A stretch of DNA of 64,000 nucleotides, from positions 43,642,132-43,706,131 of the forward strand of contig JAPXFY010000026.1 of assembly GCA_030674185.1 (NCBI GenBank), in the 5' to 3' direction. The notes under the pieces were generated by a model. The model saw nothing but the letters and a program-made list of their open reading frames with translations. It had not been told where the DNA came from and did no database searches. The translations under genes and the position numbers were made by a program. This DNA comes from Monoplex corrugatus (lineage: Eukaryota; Mollusca; Gastropoda; Littorinimorpha; Ranellidae). Below, piece after piece: positions 24,130 to 36,504 of this stretch (position 1 is the stretch's first letter; every line of letters starts with the position of its first letter).

Positions 24130-24480
24130 GTTTAGCACACCGATTTTTCATCGGAAGTGTGTATGCACGTTGTTTTTACCACACTGTGCAGGCAGCATGC
24201 TGCTGCGCAAGTCTGCATACTCCCGTCTTCAGTGGGCATACATGTTGTGTGTTCTCACACTAGATATTGACATAACTTACAGGATCTTTAACATGCATAC
24301 TTGATGTTTTCAGTGGCTATGCAATCGAAGGGAGATTCAAGCACTAACAGGTCTGCACACGTTTTCATCTGGGAGATCAGAAAACTTTCCACCCTTCACC
24401 CACCAGGTGGGAGTTACCCAGGCAGGATCGAATCGTAGATTTTTCCACTGGAGTCCGACTTGTTACCTACTTGAATACAA
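24130..24480 (-). mobile_element. SINE-B copy, near full length
   Basis: CACACTGTGCAGGCAGCATG, then GTCTGCATACTCCCG, CAGGATCTTTAACATGCATA, GGTCTGCACACGTTTTCATC, a CACCCTTCACCCACCAGGTG block, and finally GGCAGGATCGAATC, whose reverse complement is the box B-like GATTCGATCCTGCC. This is the reference copy for deriving the array at 59190-59835. Confidence 0.8.
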
Positions 24481-24779
24481 CGCTCGTCAGTGACCGGACT
24501 TGTCAGCTGAAAAGACTGTTGCTGCTGCTTTAACTGCTGCTGTTGTCGTCGTCAAAAATGTTGTTTCAAGAACAACAATGTAATATGCTCGTATTTGATT
24601 TTCCACTTTTCCTCCTTTTCTGTTGTCGTCACATTTTTTCCCTTATGCCATCGTCGTCTTCTGTTTATTTAAACTTCCTTTTTCTGCGAAATCAAAAACA
24701 GTCAAACTGTTCCAGCCGCCACAAACAATTTGACAGTCCCCGTCTCCCACCACCCATTCCTAACTGATCACAACCTTGA

Positions 24780-24807
24780 CTAAAAAAAAAAAAAAGGGGG
24801 GGGGGGG
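24780..24807. repeat. Poly(A)-poly(G) junction
   Basis: About 13 A followed directly by about 11 G. A similar A-run/G-run junction occurs at 51839-51866. Confidence 0.9.
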
Positions 24808-25059
24808 TCGGCTCGCTCATGGCTCTTTATGACCCGAACAGCTGTGTTGGCAAAAGCCTTGTCTTCCAGGTAGATCACCCTAACCAGACATGTCAAAGGT
24901 AGAGTCCGTTCGATAGTGGTCCACCCACTAAAGACGGAACCTACAGACTGTGCAAAAACACACACTGCTTGCACGGTGTAGGCACTCAAGGAAACGTTTA
25001 ACAAAACAACAACAACAACAGCAACAATAACGACAACAAAACCCCAAGACAGTCGATCC

Positions 25060-25440
25060 GGGATGAACGACTTTATTTTGTAATGGTATTCCGGAGTTTG
25101 GAGTACGTTGACGGGGGATTCATACGCTCGGACAATTCCATATGCCTCCCAGCCAAATCTGCCAGAATTTATCTGGCGGACTCCCCAAGCCTGCGCAAAC
25201 CCTAAGCGCTGGCAAAGTCCTGAAACAATAAACGTGTAAGGGTAAGGGGAGAGGGTGGGAGATAAGGACTTATGAAAGACTAAGTTGACACCACCAAAAT
25301 GATGGACACGTTAAGATGAGCAGCGAACAGGTCTTTTTCTTTTTTCTTTTTTTTTTTAAATGTTGCAGGCGGGGATTGAACTCAGATCTTGAGTCCGTGG
25401 CTCTATCAAATGAACTAACCAGCCCGCTAGATAAAAACAG
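25060..25440 (-). mobile_element. SINE-F copy with clear tRNA-like head
   Basis: On the - strand the head reads GGGCTGGTTAGTTCATTTGA, then GAGTTCAATCCCCGCCTG, an RNA polymerase III box A/B pair. The body runs through the SINE-F blocks (CTTAACGTGTCCATCATTTT, CCAGCGCTTAGGGTTTGCGC, TCTGCCAGAT-like). Confidence 0.75.
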
Positions 25441-25545
25441 GAACGACATCCAAGAAATCAGGACATTGGACGTCCAGTGGGAAGGTCTGAGTTCGATCCT
25501 GCCTAGATAGCGATTGGTGAGCAATGGATGGAGATTTTTCCAATC
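25440..25545 (+). mobile_element. Possible second tRNA-like SINE head
   Basis: GGTCTGAGTTCGATCCTGCC at about 25485 is a good box B; the upstream box A is poor. It lies head-to-head with the SINE-F copy. Confidence 0.4.
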
Positions 25546-25549
25546 TCTC

Positions 25550-26165
25550 AGGCAACTGTTACTGTTGTTTAAAGCCCAGACGACTGCGTAGAGCCATATC
25601 AGTGCTATAACCGTTTCCAAACATATAAAACTTCAACAGTAAAAAAAAAAAAAAGAAAAGAAAAGAAAAAAGACAATTAAGTACACATATCAATGCATTC
25701 ACGCACACAATCTAAGGAAATGCCCCCGGCGTTGACCACCACGTCCAATTTATCGCACAGGGGATTTAAAAAAAACATACCTGAATACAAATATAAGCAT
25801 ACCTAAGGACATCAAAACATATTTAAAACAGGCATAAAATTACCTAAAATTGCTTCCGCATATCTCATTTCCCTTGAGCCAAAAATGCACTTAATACATG
25901 TACCCAATTATCAATCCTCAGAAAAAGTACCTAAAACTTTATCGAACACATACAGGTGAATGGACCAGCAAAGCAAAAAATGAAAGGAAGAAATGACAGA
26001 AAGCAAAGTAACGAGGCAGAAACAGACAGAACAGAGAAAATTTCTACCACAGAATTTCCAGAAGGTGGGGATACAATTTATACTGAAAGAGCCCCCGGCA
26101 TCCCCACGGGGGGAGATCTCCCAGACCAACATACGCACAGTCCTGCTAGCGCCTGAATCCACTAC
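25550..26165 (-). mobile_element. Interspersed repeat C, copy 1
   Basis: Collinear in reverse with 44010-44540 and 58050-58600. Landmarks on the - strand: GGGCTTTAAACAACAGTAAC at the 3' end, GATAAATTGGACGTGG, CAATGCATTGATATGTG and GGAAATTCTGTGGTAGAAAT. A short inverted repeat, GCCCCCGGC...CCCACGGGG, lies near 26093-26110. No coding domain or tRNA-like boxes are seen, so the class is unknown; a SINE or non-autonomous DNA transposon is possible. Confidence 0.75.
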
Positions 26166-26345
26166 GTGTGTATAAGTACAAAGGCATCAATTGCGCATGT
26201 GAAACATCCTGTAAACTCATGTCAAAGCTCAGTGGCTTACATATCCCATAAACATGAAAATACCCAGCATGTTTGCCTATCGAAGATGGAGTATGCAAAT
26301 TTCTGCAGCAACATAACACTGGGACAGTGTGGGCCAAATAATGTA
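26165..26345 (+). mobile_element. SINE-B fragment
   Basis: Reverse complement contains CACACTGTCCCAGTGTTATG, the GCAGAAATTTGCATACTCC region, AATACCCAGCATG-type sequence and a GACATGAGTTTACAGGATG-like block, in SINE-B order. Confidence 0.55.
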
Positions 26346-26374
26346 TATATACACACACATCCGAAAAACTGCTA

Positions 26375-26513
26375 AAAATAACACTATTAATAATGACAGT
26401 AATGATTACAATAATGATGACGATAACAGTAATAAGACTAAGGAGAATAGGCCGAACAACGTACTTACACAAATCCAAGAAAACGATAATAGCGGCGATG
26501 ATGATGATGATAA

Positions 26514-26545
<32 letters not shown>

Positions 26546-26740
26546 ACGATGATGAAGACACTAAAAAAAAAACGATAATGATGATAATAGAATAATAACG
26601 ATATAGTACTACTACTAATTGTGATAACTGTGATCATCATCGTCGTCGTTGTCATTGTCATCAACACCACCATCACCTCATCATCATAAACATCATCATC
26701 ATCATCACAACAATAATGATGACAATAGAGGAGGAAGGGG
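26375..26740. repeat. Imperfect (ATG)n/(ATC)n region
   Basis: Interrupted ATGATG, GGTGGT, AATAAT and CATCAT runs. Poly-Asp and poly-Met frames here are artefacts. Confidence 0.9.
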
Positions 26741-26974
26741 GACAATCACTTTCCTAACTGACAACAGAAGGTCCACGGCAGGATAGGCCTGCACGTCCAT
26801 CTTCTTTACCTGCTTCCGGATTCGGCCCGGCGCTGTTAGTGGCTCCTCAATTCATTCTGTAATGAACACGTTCTCGTCTGCTTTCGTCTGCTGTCACCAG
26901 ATCTTTCATTCTGATATCAGTCATTTTCTCCAGCTCATCGCAACGTCAGGGAAGTTCTGCTGTTGTTGTCATCC

Positions 26975-27138
26975 TAAGTTTTGTTTGTGCACTTTATTTC
27001 GTTGTTGCCTTTTGTATATGCCAGACAAAGGCCAATTGGCCGGAAATTTTCCGCTTTAAGTTTTGTTTGTGCACTTTATTTCGTTGTTGCCTTTTGTGTA
27101 TGCTAGACAAAAGCCAATTGGCTGGAAATTTTCCGCCA
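26975..27138. repeat. 82-bp direct duplication (repeat G)
   Basis: Two tandem copies, 26975-27056 and 27057-27138, each starting TAAGTTTTGTTTGTGCACTT and carrying CCAATTGGCYGGAAATTTTC. The first contains the palindrome GGCCAATTGGCC. Related sequence occurs near 43690-43750 and, inverted, near 60540-60600, so this is part of an interspersed family. Confidence 0.8.
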
Positions 27139-27153
27139 GTCTCGTTTTGTAAC

Positions 27154-27345
27154 TTAACCCTTTGACTCCCGTACCCTATCTACCAACTGCAAAAAGTTAA
27201 CTTTTAACTCCCTCATTTTATCCACCAACTTTCCGAGGGGAGCTGGTGGATAGGGTGTAGGAGTCACAGGGTTAAGTTTTTACTTTGTTAGCATGGTTGA
27301 CAATGCAGGATGTTGGTGGACATAGTGCGGGAGTAAAAGGGTTAA
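27154..27345. mobile_element. piggyBac-type MITE, copy 1
   Basis: A 192-bp non-coding element bounded by TTAA at both ends. The left end reads TTAACCCTTTGACTCCCG and the right end GGGAGTAAAAGGGTTAA, so the termini are inverted repeats starting CCCTTT directly inside a TTAA duplication, the hallmark of piggyBac-superfamily insertions. An internal inverted repeat (CTCCCTCATTTTATCCACCA with TGGTGGATAGGGTGTAGGAG) forms a hairpin inside the outer one. It encodes no transposase and would depend on one elsewhere. A second copy is at 61436-61635. Confidence 0.8.
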
Positions 27346-27554
27346 AGACGAGTTCTGATCCTGTATTTGTGTGTTTCGTTTTTGTGTTTTGCATTAACGC
27401 TGGCAATCACGTTGATTTAGGGATTTCCTGTATGACTCGGAGGCTCACTGTTTCAATTCGTCTGTAGTCTGGGGCATTTAGGATCGGAAATGTGGAGATG
27501 AGGTGAAGTGGGTGTTGAGTTTAAGGGGGAGACAGGGGGTCAGTTGAATGAAAG

Positions 27555-27556
<2 letters not shown>

Positions 27557-27601
<45 letters not shown>

Positions 27602-27744
27602 TATATATATGTGTGTGTGTGTACGTGTGCGCATGTGCGCGCGCGCCTACGTGAGAAGGGAGGGAGGAGGAGAGAGAAGAGAAAGACAAACAGACAGACA
27701 GAGAAAGACAGAGAGAGAGACAGACACAGAGAGAAAGAGAGAGC

Positions 27745-27815
<71 letters not shown>
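27557..27815. repeat. (TA)n-(GT)n-(GA)n compound microsatellite
   Basis: (TA)n 27557-27609, GT/GC 27609-27645, then GA/GACA to 27812. 27816-28198 shows nothing recognisable. Confidence 0.95.
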
Positions 27816-28198
27816 CCCATCACCGCTATCATAAAAGTGCCAAAAACAAAAGTAAATACATACGGAAATCATAAATGGACAAATACTGTCACATTAGATC
27901 AACAGGAAAGGGACTAAAATGAGGCAAGAAAATAGTGTTTTTACTAGCTTCGGCACACCTACACGTGCACACGTAAGACTCATTCATATCAACGTACGCA
28001 CATAAACCAGATTACATATAGTCAATTATGACATAAATGAGCGTACTGCTATCCTTGTTTATGGGTATCACATGGACATAATGTGCTTTAACAGATTTCC
28101 TTTGAAGGAAAGGAGTGATTGCACGTTTACAGTACTGTGAGGAAATGAGATCTATATCGATGCACTAGCGAAGGATAATCTACATTTATATATGTCGT

Positions 28199-28595
28199 AG
28201 TGGACAGTCAACAAACAAAGCCAGAACAAGATTGAGGCAGCTGAGATGTGGTTTCTAAGAAGAATGTTGAGAGTTCCATGGACAGCAAAGAAAACAAAGG
28301 AGACAGTCTTGATGGAGGAAGACACAAGTAGATCACTCATAAGGAAGATTAGGAAAAGACAAGCAACATTTACAGGCCATTTTATGAGGAAGGGGGATTT
28401 GGAACACTTGGTCACAACGGGAAAGCTGGAGGGAAAGACAGCACCGGTTAGACCCAGGGAGAAAATGCTGGACGGACTTGCAGAGTGGCTGGGGACGAGG
28501 GGGATGGAGAGATGCTAGGGGCAACGAGAGATAGAGACAGATGGAAGTCCATGATCGCCAACGCCATGCGGCAGGGCATCTGATGATGATGATAT
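28199..28595 (+). mobile_element. LINE-B 3' end with (GATG)n tail
   Basis: 5'-truncated at about 28199. From 28246 a 90-codon open stretch gives MWFLRRMLRVPWTAKKTKET and DLEHLVTTGKLEGK. The element ends CGCCAACGCCATGCGGCAGG and continues into TGATGATGATG, the same 3' junction as other LINE-B copies. 28600-28945 holds nothing recognised. Confidence 0.9.
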
Positions 28596-28944
28596 ATGTC
28601 TTTCTAAGATGGGCAAGTTGAAAATGACTTTGCATTGAACTGGAATAGTATAGTACCCTTCCGTTAAAAAGATTAAAAAAGATATGGAGGGACACTTTTA
28701 CTTGTCACGCCAATGTGACAAGGATACTAGGATACTTTTATTAAACAGGAAATGGGGGGATAAGAGAAAGCTTCTTAACTTTCGAAGCTTTTCATCGGTT
28801 GTTAAAGTGACATCTGGTATAATGTTTCACTGCTCTTCGATATAAACTGACCAGTCGTCTGATAGGAATGTAATCTGAATCATCCTCTGCTGTAGAAGTA
28901 CAACCTATGTGTGACTTGATGGGAGCATTGTTAAACAAGTCGTG

Positions 28945-29200
28945 TGCACTAAGAGACAGATAGACAGACAGACACTAAGAGATAGATAGACAGACAGACT
29001 AGGATAGAAGACAGACAGACAGATAGATAGATAGATAGACAGATAATAGATAGATAGACAGACAGACAGACACTAAGAGATAGACAGTCAGACAGACAGA
29101 CAGACAGATAGATAGATAAGATAGAGAAAAACAGACAGACAGAGACAGAGACAGCAGACAGAGACAGAGACAGAGACAGAGAGACAGACGAGGGGGGAGA
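28945..29200. repeat. (GACA)n/(GATA)n microsatellite
   Basis: AGACAGACAGAC and AGATAGATAGAT runs with interruptions. Confidence 0.95.
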
Positions 29201-29444
29201 AGAGGAGGGCGGGTATGAGGGAAGGAGACAGAGATAAGAAACACTTTCTTTTTCTTGGGTAAAGGCAAAAGTACAATTTTTTTGTTTGTTTTGTTTCTTC
29301 TTTTAATCCCGCCCTCCCCTATTGAGAGTTCTACACTAATTAAAATGTTTTATGACATTCATGAAGGATCTGCTCTTATACAGGTGAACTAAGATAGTAT
29401 TGAGACATTAACATGATACAAAACTGGAACAAGTAATACTGAGA

Positions 29445-30797
<1,353 letters not shown>

Positions 30798-30994
30798 TCG
30801 TTTTGAACCCTGCAGACAGTTTATGAATTCAAATAATACAGCCAAGCTGTGTGGAGATGTCACACGAGTGTAAATGCATTTGAAGAAGAAGAAACAAAGA
30901 AACAGAAAGTGTCGTATTACATTCTACCTGATCCTCCATTCATCCACACATTTCTCTGACCCGTTCACCCTGTTCATTGCGTTATTTGTTCCTC

Positions 30995-31002
<8 letters not shown>

Positions 31003-31081
<79 letters not shown>

Positions 31082-31095
31082 TTTGTTTGTTTGTT
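31003..31095. repeat. (GT)n microsatellite
   Basis: About 45 GT units with one interruption, ending in (GTTT)n. Confidence 0.97.
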
Positions 31096-31397
31096 AAGTG
31101 TTCTTTTTGTCCTGTCTTTGTTGCTGTTGACCTTCCAAATTTATTCATCTGAAGTTTAAATCAAGACATTAAAATAGAAACAAAAAATCAACATACAAAG
31201 AAGCAAACAAACAAAACACTAAGATGGTCCAGCTACTCGAACAATTCCCCTTTATAAACAAAACTGATTTCGGAAAATCCGGATTTTGTACTTCTCAAGG
31301 GCATTGTGACCTTGAAATTTTGTTTATAACAATACTTAATGTCATCAGGGATAACGGTAGACAGTCACAACAGTGACGCCACTTGACAGGCAATGAA

Positions 31398-31499
<102 letters not shown>

Positions 31500-32050
31500 C
31501 CCCAACCCAAGCCCTGGTGTCCAACCCTCCTACCCCTCCCCCAAACAACAAAATACGAAGAAATACCTTTAGGTGCTCTCTAGCATGCGCCAGCACAAAC
31601 ATACATACACACATACATACTCATGCACGCACAAAGCGTACTCATTGCCACACATACGCATGCATGCACGGACGCGCGCATGGACACGTATACACACGTA
31701 GGTACTCACTAATACGAGCGCACACACGCACGCACCGCCACTCGATCTTCATTGTATCTCCCTCTTAAAAGACGAGCAGTATTACACAGAAAAAGAAAAT
31801 ATAATTTGCAACATTTTTTTTTTATACGATTGTTTCCCTTACCTTTTCCCGCTCTCTTTCGTCTCCTCCCCAACCCCACCATCACCCACCCACCTTCCTA
31901 CCCCACCTCTCTTCACAACGTACCCACTGACCCCTGTCATCTTCTCAACCACCACCATCACAACCACCACCACCACTATCCCGCCACACCCACCCACACA
32001 CGTCATTAGATCTGAAAAGCGACCAAGGAAGACGACGGGGTAGGGGACAT
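31500..32050. other. Non-repetitive stretch upstream of the candidate promoter
   Basis: Apart from CACA-rich (31590-31735) and pyrimidine/CCA-rich (31840-31990) sequence, no interspersed repeat is recognised. It is one of the few relatively clean stretches in the window, consistent with an upstream regulatory region, though no binding site can be named. Confidence 0.4.
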
Positions 32051-32056
32051 ACCCGT

Positions 32057-32064
32057 TATAAAAG
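32057..32064 (+). promoter_or_regulatory. TATA box of candidate gene
   Basis: TATAAAAG, framed by ACCCG and CGGGT five-base inverted arms. About 25 bp downstream is an initiator-like TCAGT (32080-32084), so transcription would start near 32082. The 267 nt from there to 32349 contain no ATG, as expected of a leader; they include a CTGC/CTGT-rich stretch at 32156-32215. Confidence 0.55.
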
Positions 32065-32348
32065 AAGCGGGTGCCACAGTCAGTGGCAAGTTGGTGAGCA
32101 AACCTGCCTCCTTCATTGGTTCCGTGTCCGTGTTGGCTGACTAGGCCTACGTGCTTGCCTGCCTGTCTGCCTGTCTGCCTGCCTGCCTGCCTGTCAGTCA
32201 GTCAGTCTGTCTGACAGTCTAGTCATCTGCAAGTCTTGATCGTCAGTTGGTGGGCTGGTTGGTTTGTCGGCCTGTTCGTCGTTCCATTTGTCCTGAATCT
32301 GCTTTACGCATAGGTTCTCAATTCTTCGTCCTTCTGTGTCCAGTCACC

Positions 32349-32375
32349 ATGCAAGCAACTGTCTGGGCGTTGATG
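32349..32375 (+). CDS. Candidate first coding exon, unknown secreted protein
   Basis: ATG in the context GTCACCATGC, a strong metazoan initiation context, opens nine codons (MQATVWALM) that end exactly at ATG|GTAAGTG, a consensus 5' splice donor, in phase 0. It is the first ATG downstream of the TATA box at 32057. The hydrophobic run TVWALM suits the start of a signal peptide split by an intron. The next coding exon is not certain; a phase-compatible candidate lies at 63858-63905. The product family cannot be recognised from so few residues. The main alternative is a chance ATG with a donor, but TATA box, ATG-free leader, initiation context and donor all agree. Confidence 0.5.
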
Positions 32376-32544
32376 GTAAGTGTTTTCTCTGATTGATGAT
32401 GATGATAATTACAATTTTCTTCCTCATTATCATCATGGTAATAACAATCTTCCTCCTCCTCCTCTCTCCTCCTCACCATCATGTATATAATTGTAATTTT
32501 GCATTACCTACTCTCATCATATGATACTGTTATATATCAACGAT

Positions 32545-32750
32545 AATTATAATTCTCGAGTTCAATCCCAACCAAAAACATGAAAAACCAGGCCTGTTCG
32601 CTGTCCATCTTAATGTTTCTATCATTCTGTTGGTGTCAGCTTAGCGTTTCAAAGGTTCGTTACCTCACCTCCTAAGTTCACAGTATTGTGTAGGTTACAC
32701 ATGGGTCACGCATTCTACACTCACTATCTTTAAAAAAAATGAAGAAGCAC
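32545..32750 (+). mobile_element. SINE-F fragment in candidate intron
   Basis: Box B-like CTCGAGTTCAATCCC, then GTCCATCTTAATGTTTCTAT and GGTGTCAGCTTAGCGTTTC, as in the other SINE-F copies. Confidence 0.65.
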
Positions 32751-32798
32751 CATTGCGTATACGGTGCGACGAGCCACTGAGTATCGGTCACCTTCTTG

Positions 32799-33900
32799 TT
32801 AAATGCTTACATTTAAGCTGTTTGTGCGATGGAGTTCGCATTCTACAGTCCCTGTTTTCTTTGAAAGTGCAATGAAAATTGATTTTGACACATCGTTGGA
32901 GATTTCTCCAGTGTCATAAATTTCATTTAGGACTGTTATTTTTTCAATACCAAATTCCTCCAGGGCTTCAATAATCTCTGTAGTAATATTGTCTGGTCTT
33001 GGGGCTTTTCCTGGTTTCATCTTTTTCAATGCTGCTCTAACTTCATCTTTCATTATGGGTGTTCCTTCAACATTCTTTCTTATAATGTGTTCGTTTCTGT
33101 CATCTTCAAAAAGGTCTTTAATGTACTCTCCCCATCTATCTAACATTTTGTCTTTTTCAATGATAAGCGTACCATCTTTCGATTTTAAGCAATCAGTTGA
33201 TGTGCATGTCTTTTTCCTGTGGACAATTTCTTCAATTCTTCTGTACATACCCTGAGGATCTGTTTTGTGTCGGTCTTCTATTTCTTTGCACTTTGTTTTC
33301 AGCCAAGCTTCCTTAGATTTAATGCACCTATTCCTGATTTCTTTGTTTATCTTCCTGTATCTTTCCTCCTTTCCCATTGCCTTCCTCCGTTCTTCTTTCA
33401 AGCCGAGAATATTTTTCGTCATCCAGTTCTTTTTCGCTTTTCTATCTACTCTAGGAATTTCTTCACAAGCTTTATTTATCGAGTTTCTCAACTTTGTCCA
33501 TTGTTCCTCACTGTCACCAACGTCTTCCAGAGCACTGAATTTGTTTTGAACATGTACGTTAATTTTTTTACGTAGGCTATCTCTTCATCTGTCTTAAGAG
33601 TCCATTATTTAGTTTGATGTTGCTTTTGGTCTGTTTCCTTTTTCTTAATTTCAGCCTAAATGCTCTGGATGTCACAGCTTTTTCTGGAAACAGTTCGCTG
33701 CCTCGTGCCGTGTAGAAGGTTGCTGAAGTTTCTGATGGCGTTTTTTCCCCGACAATACAAACCGCTCGTGCACTTGATTGTGCCTCCAATTCTAATTTAG
33801 CTTCTTTGTGTTGACCTACTTCATATGGGCTCAGGACATGTTCCACTGTTACTCTGCCTTGGGAGAGCGAGCACACATGGTGATCTGAGTTCTCCCATTT
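32799..33900 (-). mobile_element. LINE-B internal fragment: linker and N-terminal RT
   Basis: On the - strand a 230-codon frame (32799-33491) carries the segment before and at the start of a non-LTR reverse transcriptase: WLKTKCKEIE, MYRRIEEIVHRKK, DGTLIIEKDKMLDRWGEYI, MKDEVRAALKKMKPGKAPRP, where GKAPRPD stands in place of the usual GKAPGPD, and SKSIFIALSKK. The frame then fails near ECELHRT. A second frame (33577-33876) ends in the basic LKLRKRKQ motif that precedes this region in related elements. The catalytic RT core is missing. It probably belongs to the same family as LINE-B, although the window has no overlapping copy to prove it. Confidence 0.8.
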
Positions 33901-33964
33901 TACCTCATTTGCGTTCCAAGCCAGGAGATCATATGCAAATCCGAGAATGAAACTGATAGCGACA

Positions 33965-34215
33965 GATTTGGTTCAGTTTTTACGTCGACACCTACCTCAG
34001 GTGATATGGCCGACGGGGATAACTATCCCAGGGAAGTGGGGGAAGGTTGGGGGAGGGGGACCTATCTAAACCTGTACTGACACTACCAGAACATCATGAT
34101 GTTAAGATGGGACCGTGAGAAGGCCAGTTCTAATACAGCGCAACCCGGGATTCGATCCCGCAACCATTAGCATGTGAATCCGACGCGCTCAAACCAACTG
34201 AGCTACTGGGGCCAG
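33965..34215 (-). mobile_element. SINE-E copy with good tRNA-like head
   Basis: On the - strand: GCCCCAGTAGCTCAGTTGGT (box A region), GCGGGATCGAATCCCG (box B region), then CATCTTAACATCATGATGTT, CCCCACTTCCCTGGG-type sequence, and an end near TAAAAACTGAACC. The head is close to a real tRNA, but the downstream body shared with 9885-10320 marks it as a SINE. Confidence 0.75.
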
Positions 34216-34304
34216 AGGCCATATCCCACTTTATATTCCAGTTTAGACTTCTTTAGTGTGCACTGTCCCACGTTGTGCATTGCCCCTGCTCGCCTCGCTG
34301 GACT

Positions 34305-34382
34305 GCTCTCTCTCTCTCTCTTTCTCTCTCATATATATATATATATATATACATATAATATATATATATTATTGTGTTTATG

Positions 34383-34423
<41 letters not shown>

Positions 34424-34485
34424 CGTGTGTGTGTTTACATATATACATATATAATTTTGTGTGTGTGTGTGTGTTGTGTGTGACA
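34305..34485. repeat. Compound (CT)n-(AT)n-(GT)n microsatellite
   Basis: CT 34307-34330, AT 34331-34372, GT/GC 34383-34437, GT 34457-34482. Confidence 0.95.
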
Positions 34486-34489
34486 TTAC

Positions 34490-36150
34490 ATATTTGTAAG
34501 ACGCCATATCTTAACACAAGAATCAAACCAAGTATGCATTCTCATTATTAACCTAAACAATCACTCAACAACTACCAAAACCGCAGTGTACAGAACACAC
34601 GCAAACCGAGAGGGGGAGGACAGGGAGGGGAGGAGGGCTAAAGGATGGGCACGCAATGGGGGGGGGGGGGGTTCACTACTGGACAAAAAAGGTATGTCTA
34701 TAACTTAGTATAAGTTAGACTTAAAGGAAGACGATCTGAGTATGTGACTATCGAAAGGTGAAAGAACATCGTTCCAGCAGTATGGACAGGCACAGAAAAA
34801 GAACAGAAAGAACTGTTGAACATCTTTATCGAGAAATGTCTAAACAAACAGTATCAGAAGATCATTAATAAAGAAATTAGGAAAAGAGAAGCAACATATA
34901 TAGAACATTTTTTTGAGGAAGGAGAAATTAGAGCATCTGATCACAACAGGAAAGTTGGAGGGAAAGAGAACACCAGGTAGACCCAGGCAGAAAACACTGG
35001 ACGGACTTGCAGGGTGGCTGAGGACGGAGAGGGTGGGAGACGTACATGCAGCGAAAGAGATATATTCGTATGGAGGGCCATGATCGCCAACGCCATGCGG
35101 CAAGGCACATGATGATGATGGTGGTGGTGGTGACTATTAGAAGTGAAACGGAGATGTCAGGCGGGAGTGTACGTCTGAAAATGGTCACAAAGATAAATAG
35201 GTGCAATACTACTGACACACTTTTAGCATAATGTATTGGTTTTGTATCATATTCTTTGAGAAACTGGGAACCAGTAGAGAAAGTGAAGCAATGAAGTGAT
35301 ATGATTATGAATCTTTCAAACGATGGACAAGACGGGCCGCAGAATTCTGAATACGCTAGAGTTCTGCAACAGAAGAAGCAAGTAAGCCAGACAGCAGAGA
35401 GTTACAATAACTGATGCGAGACTTAATAAGAGAAGTCACAAGTTTAGATGCTGCTGAAGCTAAAAGATAACGGCGAAGACAACTGGAACGGTACAGCTGA
35501 TAGGAACAAGACAACAGGTTTACTTCGGCAATAAGTGTCTGCACACAGAGTTGTAGATCAAAAACAACGCCAAGGTTTTTGACTGAATCAAAATGTACAG
35601 ATATTGATGTCCCCTTGTTGGACAGAACGAACTTTATACAGTGGAAAACTTGTGCTTTGTACCAACAAGCATTACTTCAATTTTATGTCCATTAGCTTAT
35701 TCTGAGGTGGAGGATCAGGAAGAAATGGAAGAAAAGATTTTTTTTTTATCTCGCTTGGCTCAGAGATAATTGATTTTGGAAGAGAGAAAAAAATCGAGAA
35801 AACGACTGAGATATCTGGATAGTCGCTGATGTTAAAGGGAAGTGGAGATGACTCAGTAATACCCAAAAGATCAGACATGACAGAGAGCAAGCATTTTGTA
35901 CATGTAGATTCAAGGACCTGGGTAGAGTAATAGTTATAGCTTTCGAGATCATTCTCGTAACTATTTTCACGTGTTCTCGAAAAATCTACGAACAAACTAC
36001 ATGTACAAGTTTAGAAGACAGCCATGGACATTTGGCATGTCTAAGAGCTTGTTTGCCTATTTATTTCATTTGTGTACCAGGGTACAGATGGGCGGTCAGG
36101 CAGAACACAGATGGTTGAGGGTGCAGGCTCATCTAGAAGCGGGTGGAAGA
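34490..36150 (-). mobile_element. L2/CR1-like LINE, copy 1 (decayed, interrupted)
   Basis: The - strand encodes the end of a non-LTR reverse transcriptase in broken frames. A 62-codon frame (35356-35544) reads SRISYCNSLLSGL, matching the 'DYCNSLL.GLP' motif of L2/CR1-type elements, and shifted frames give QNSAARLV-like sequence. Upstream, the RT portion (35672-35995) has stops. The 3' untranslated part runs left to about 34490. A LINE-B insertion (34858-35135) splits it. It aligns along its whole length with the copy at 44985-47105. Confidence 0.75.
34858..35135 (+). mobile_element. LINE-B insertion in L2/CR1-like LINE copy 1
   Basis: A severely 5'-truncated LINE-B with RKIRKR-, LVTTGK- and GRPRQK-like sequence and the ATCGCCAACGCCATGCGGCA end followed by (ATG)n(GTG)n. 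It lies between TATCAGAAG (left) and TATTAGAAG (right), a probable 9-bp target-site duplication with one later change. Confidence 0.85.
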
Positions 36151-36274
36151 CTGAATTTTAGTGACAAGCAGGATCGGAAGAACGTCAACGGGTCAGGCTG
36201 ACGTAAAACTGAACAATCAATCAATAATCCCTTCCATTTCCCCACACCCTTCTTCCCTCAGGAAGTTCAGTTAC

Positions 36275-36345
36275 AAAGGTCTAGCCCTGATATGGCTCTA
36301 TGCAGTCGGCTGGGCTTTAAACAACAATAACAATTACAAAGGTCA
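36275..36345 (+). mobile_element. Repeat C tail fragment
   Basis: CCCTGATATGGCTCTATGCA, then GTCGGCTGGGCTTTAAACAA, identical in order to the 3' end of repeat C copies. Confidence 0.75.
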
Positions 36346-36504
36346 GGCTATCCTCAATAAATCAACACAGCACGTGACGCATGACAATCCTGACCATGAC
36401 GACCAAACAAAACATACAATGTCGTCCTGCCCTATATGCGTATTGTGTTCCCACAGTAGGGGAGGCAACCCTGCGATTAAGCTCTTTCTCTCGAGATCGG
36501 ACGC

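Noticed and set aside
34125..34210. Functional tRNA gene on the - strand
   Set aside because: The box A and box B regions are excellent, but the sequence continues into a SINE-E body and shows no closed acceptor stem with a terminator. The similar heads at 9885, 19265, 25400, 42055 and 61640 are rejected for the same reason.
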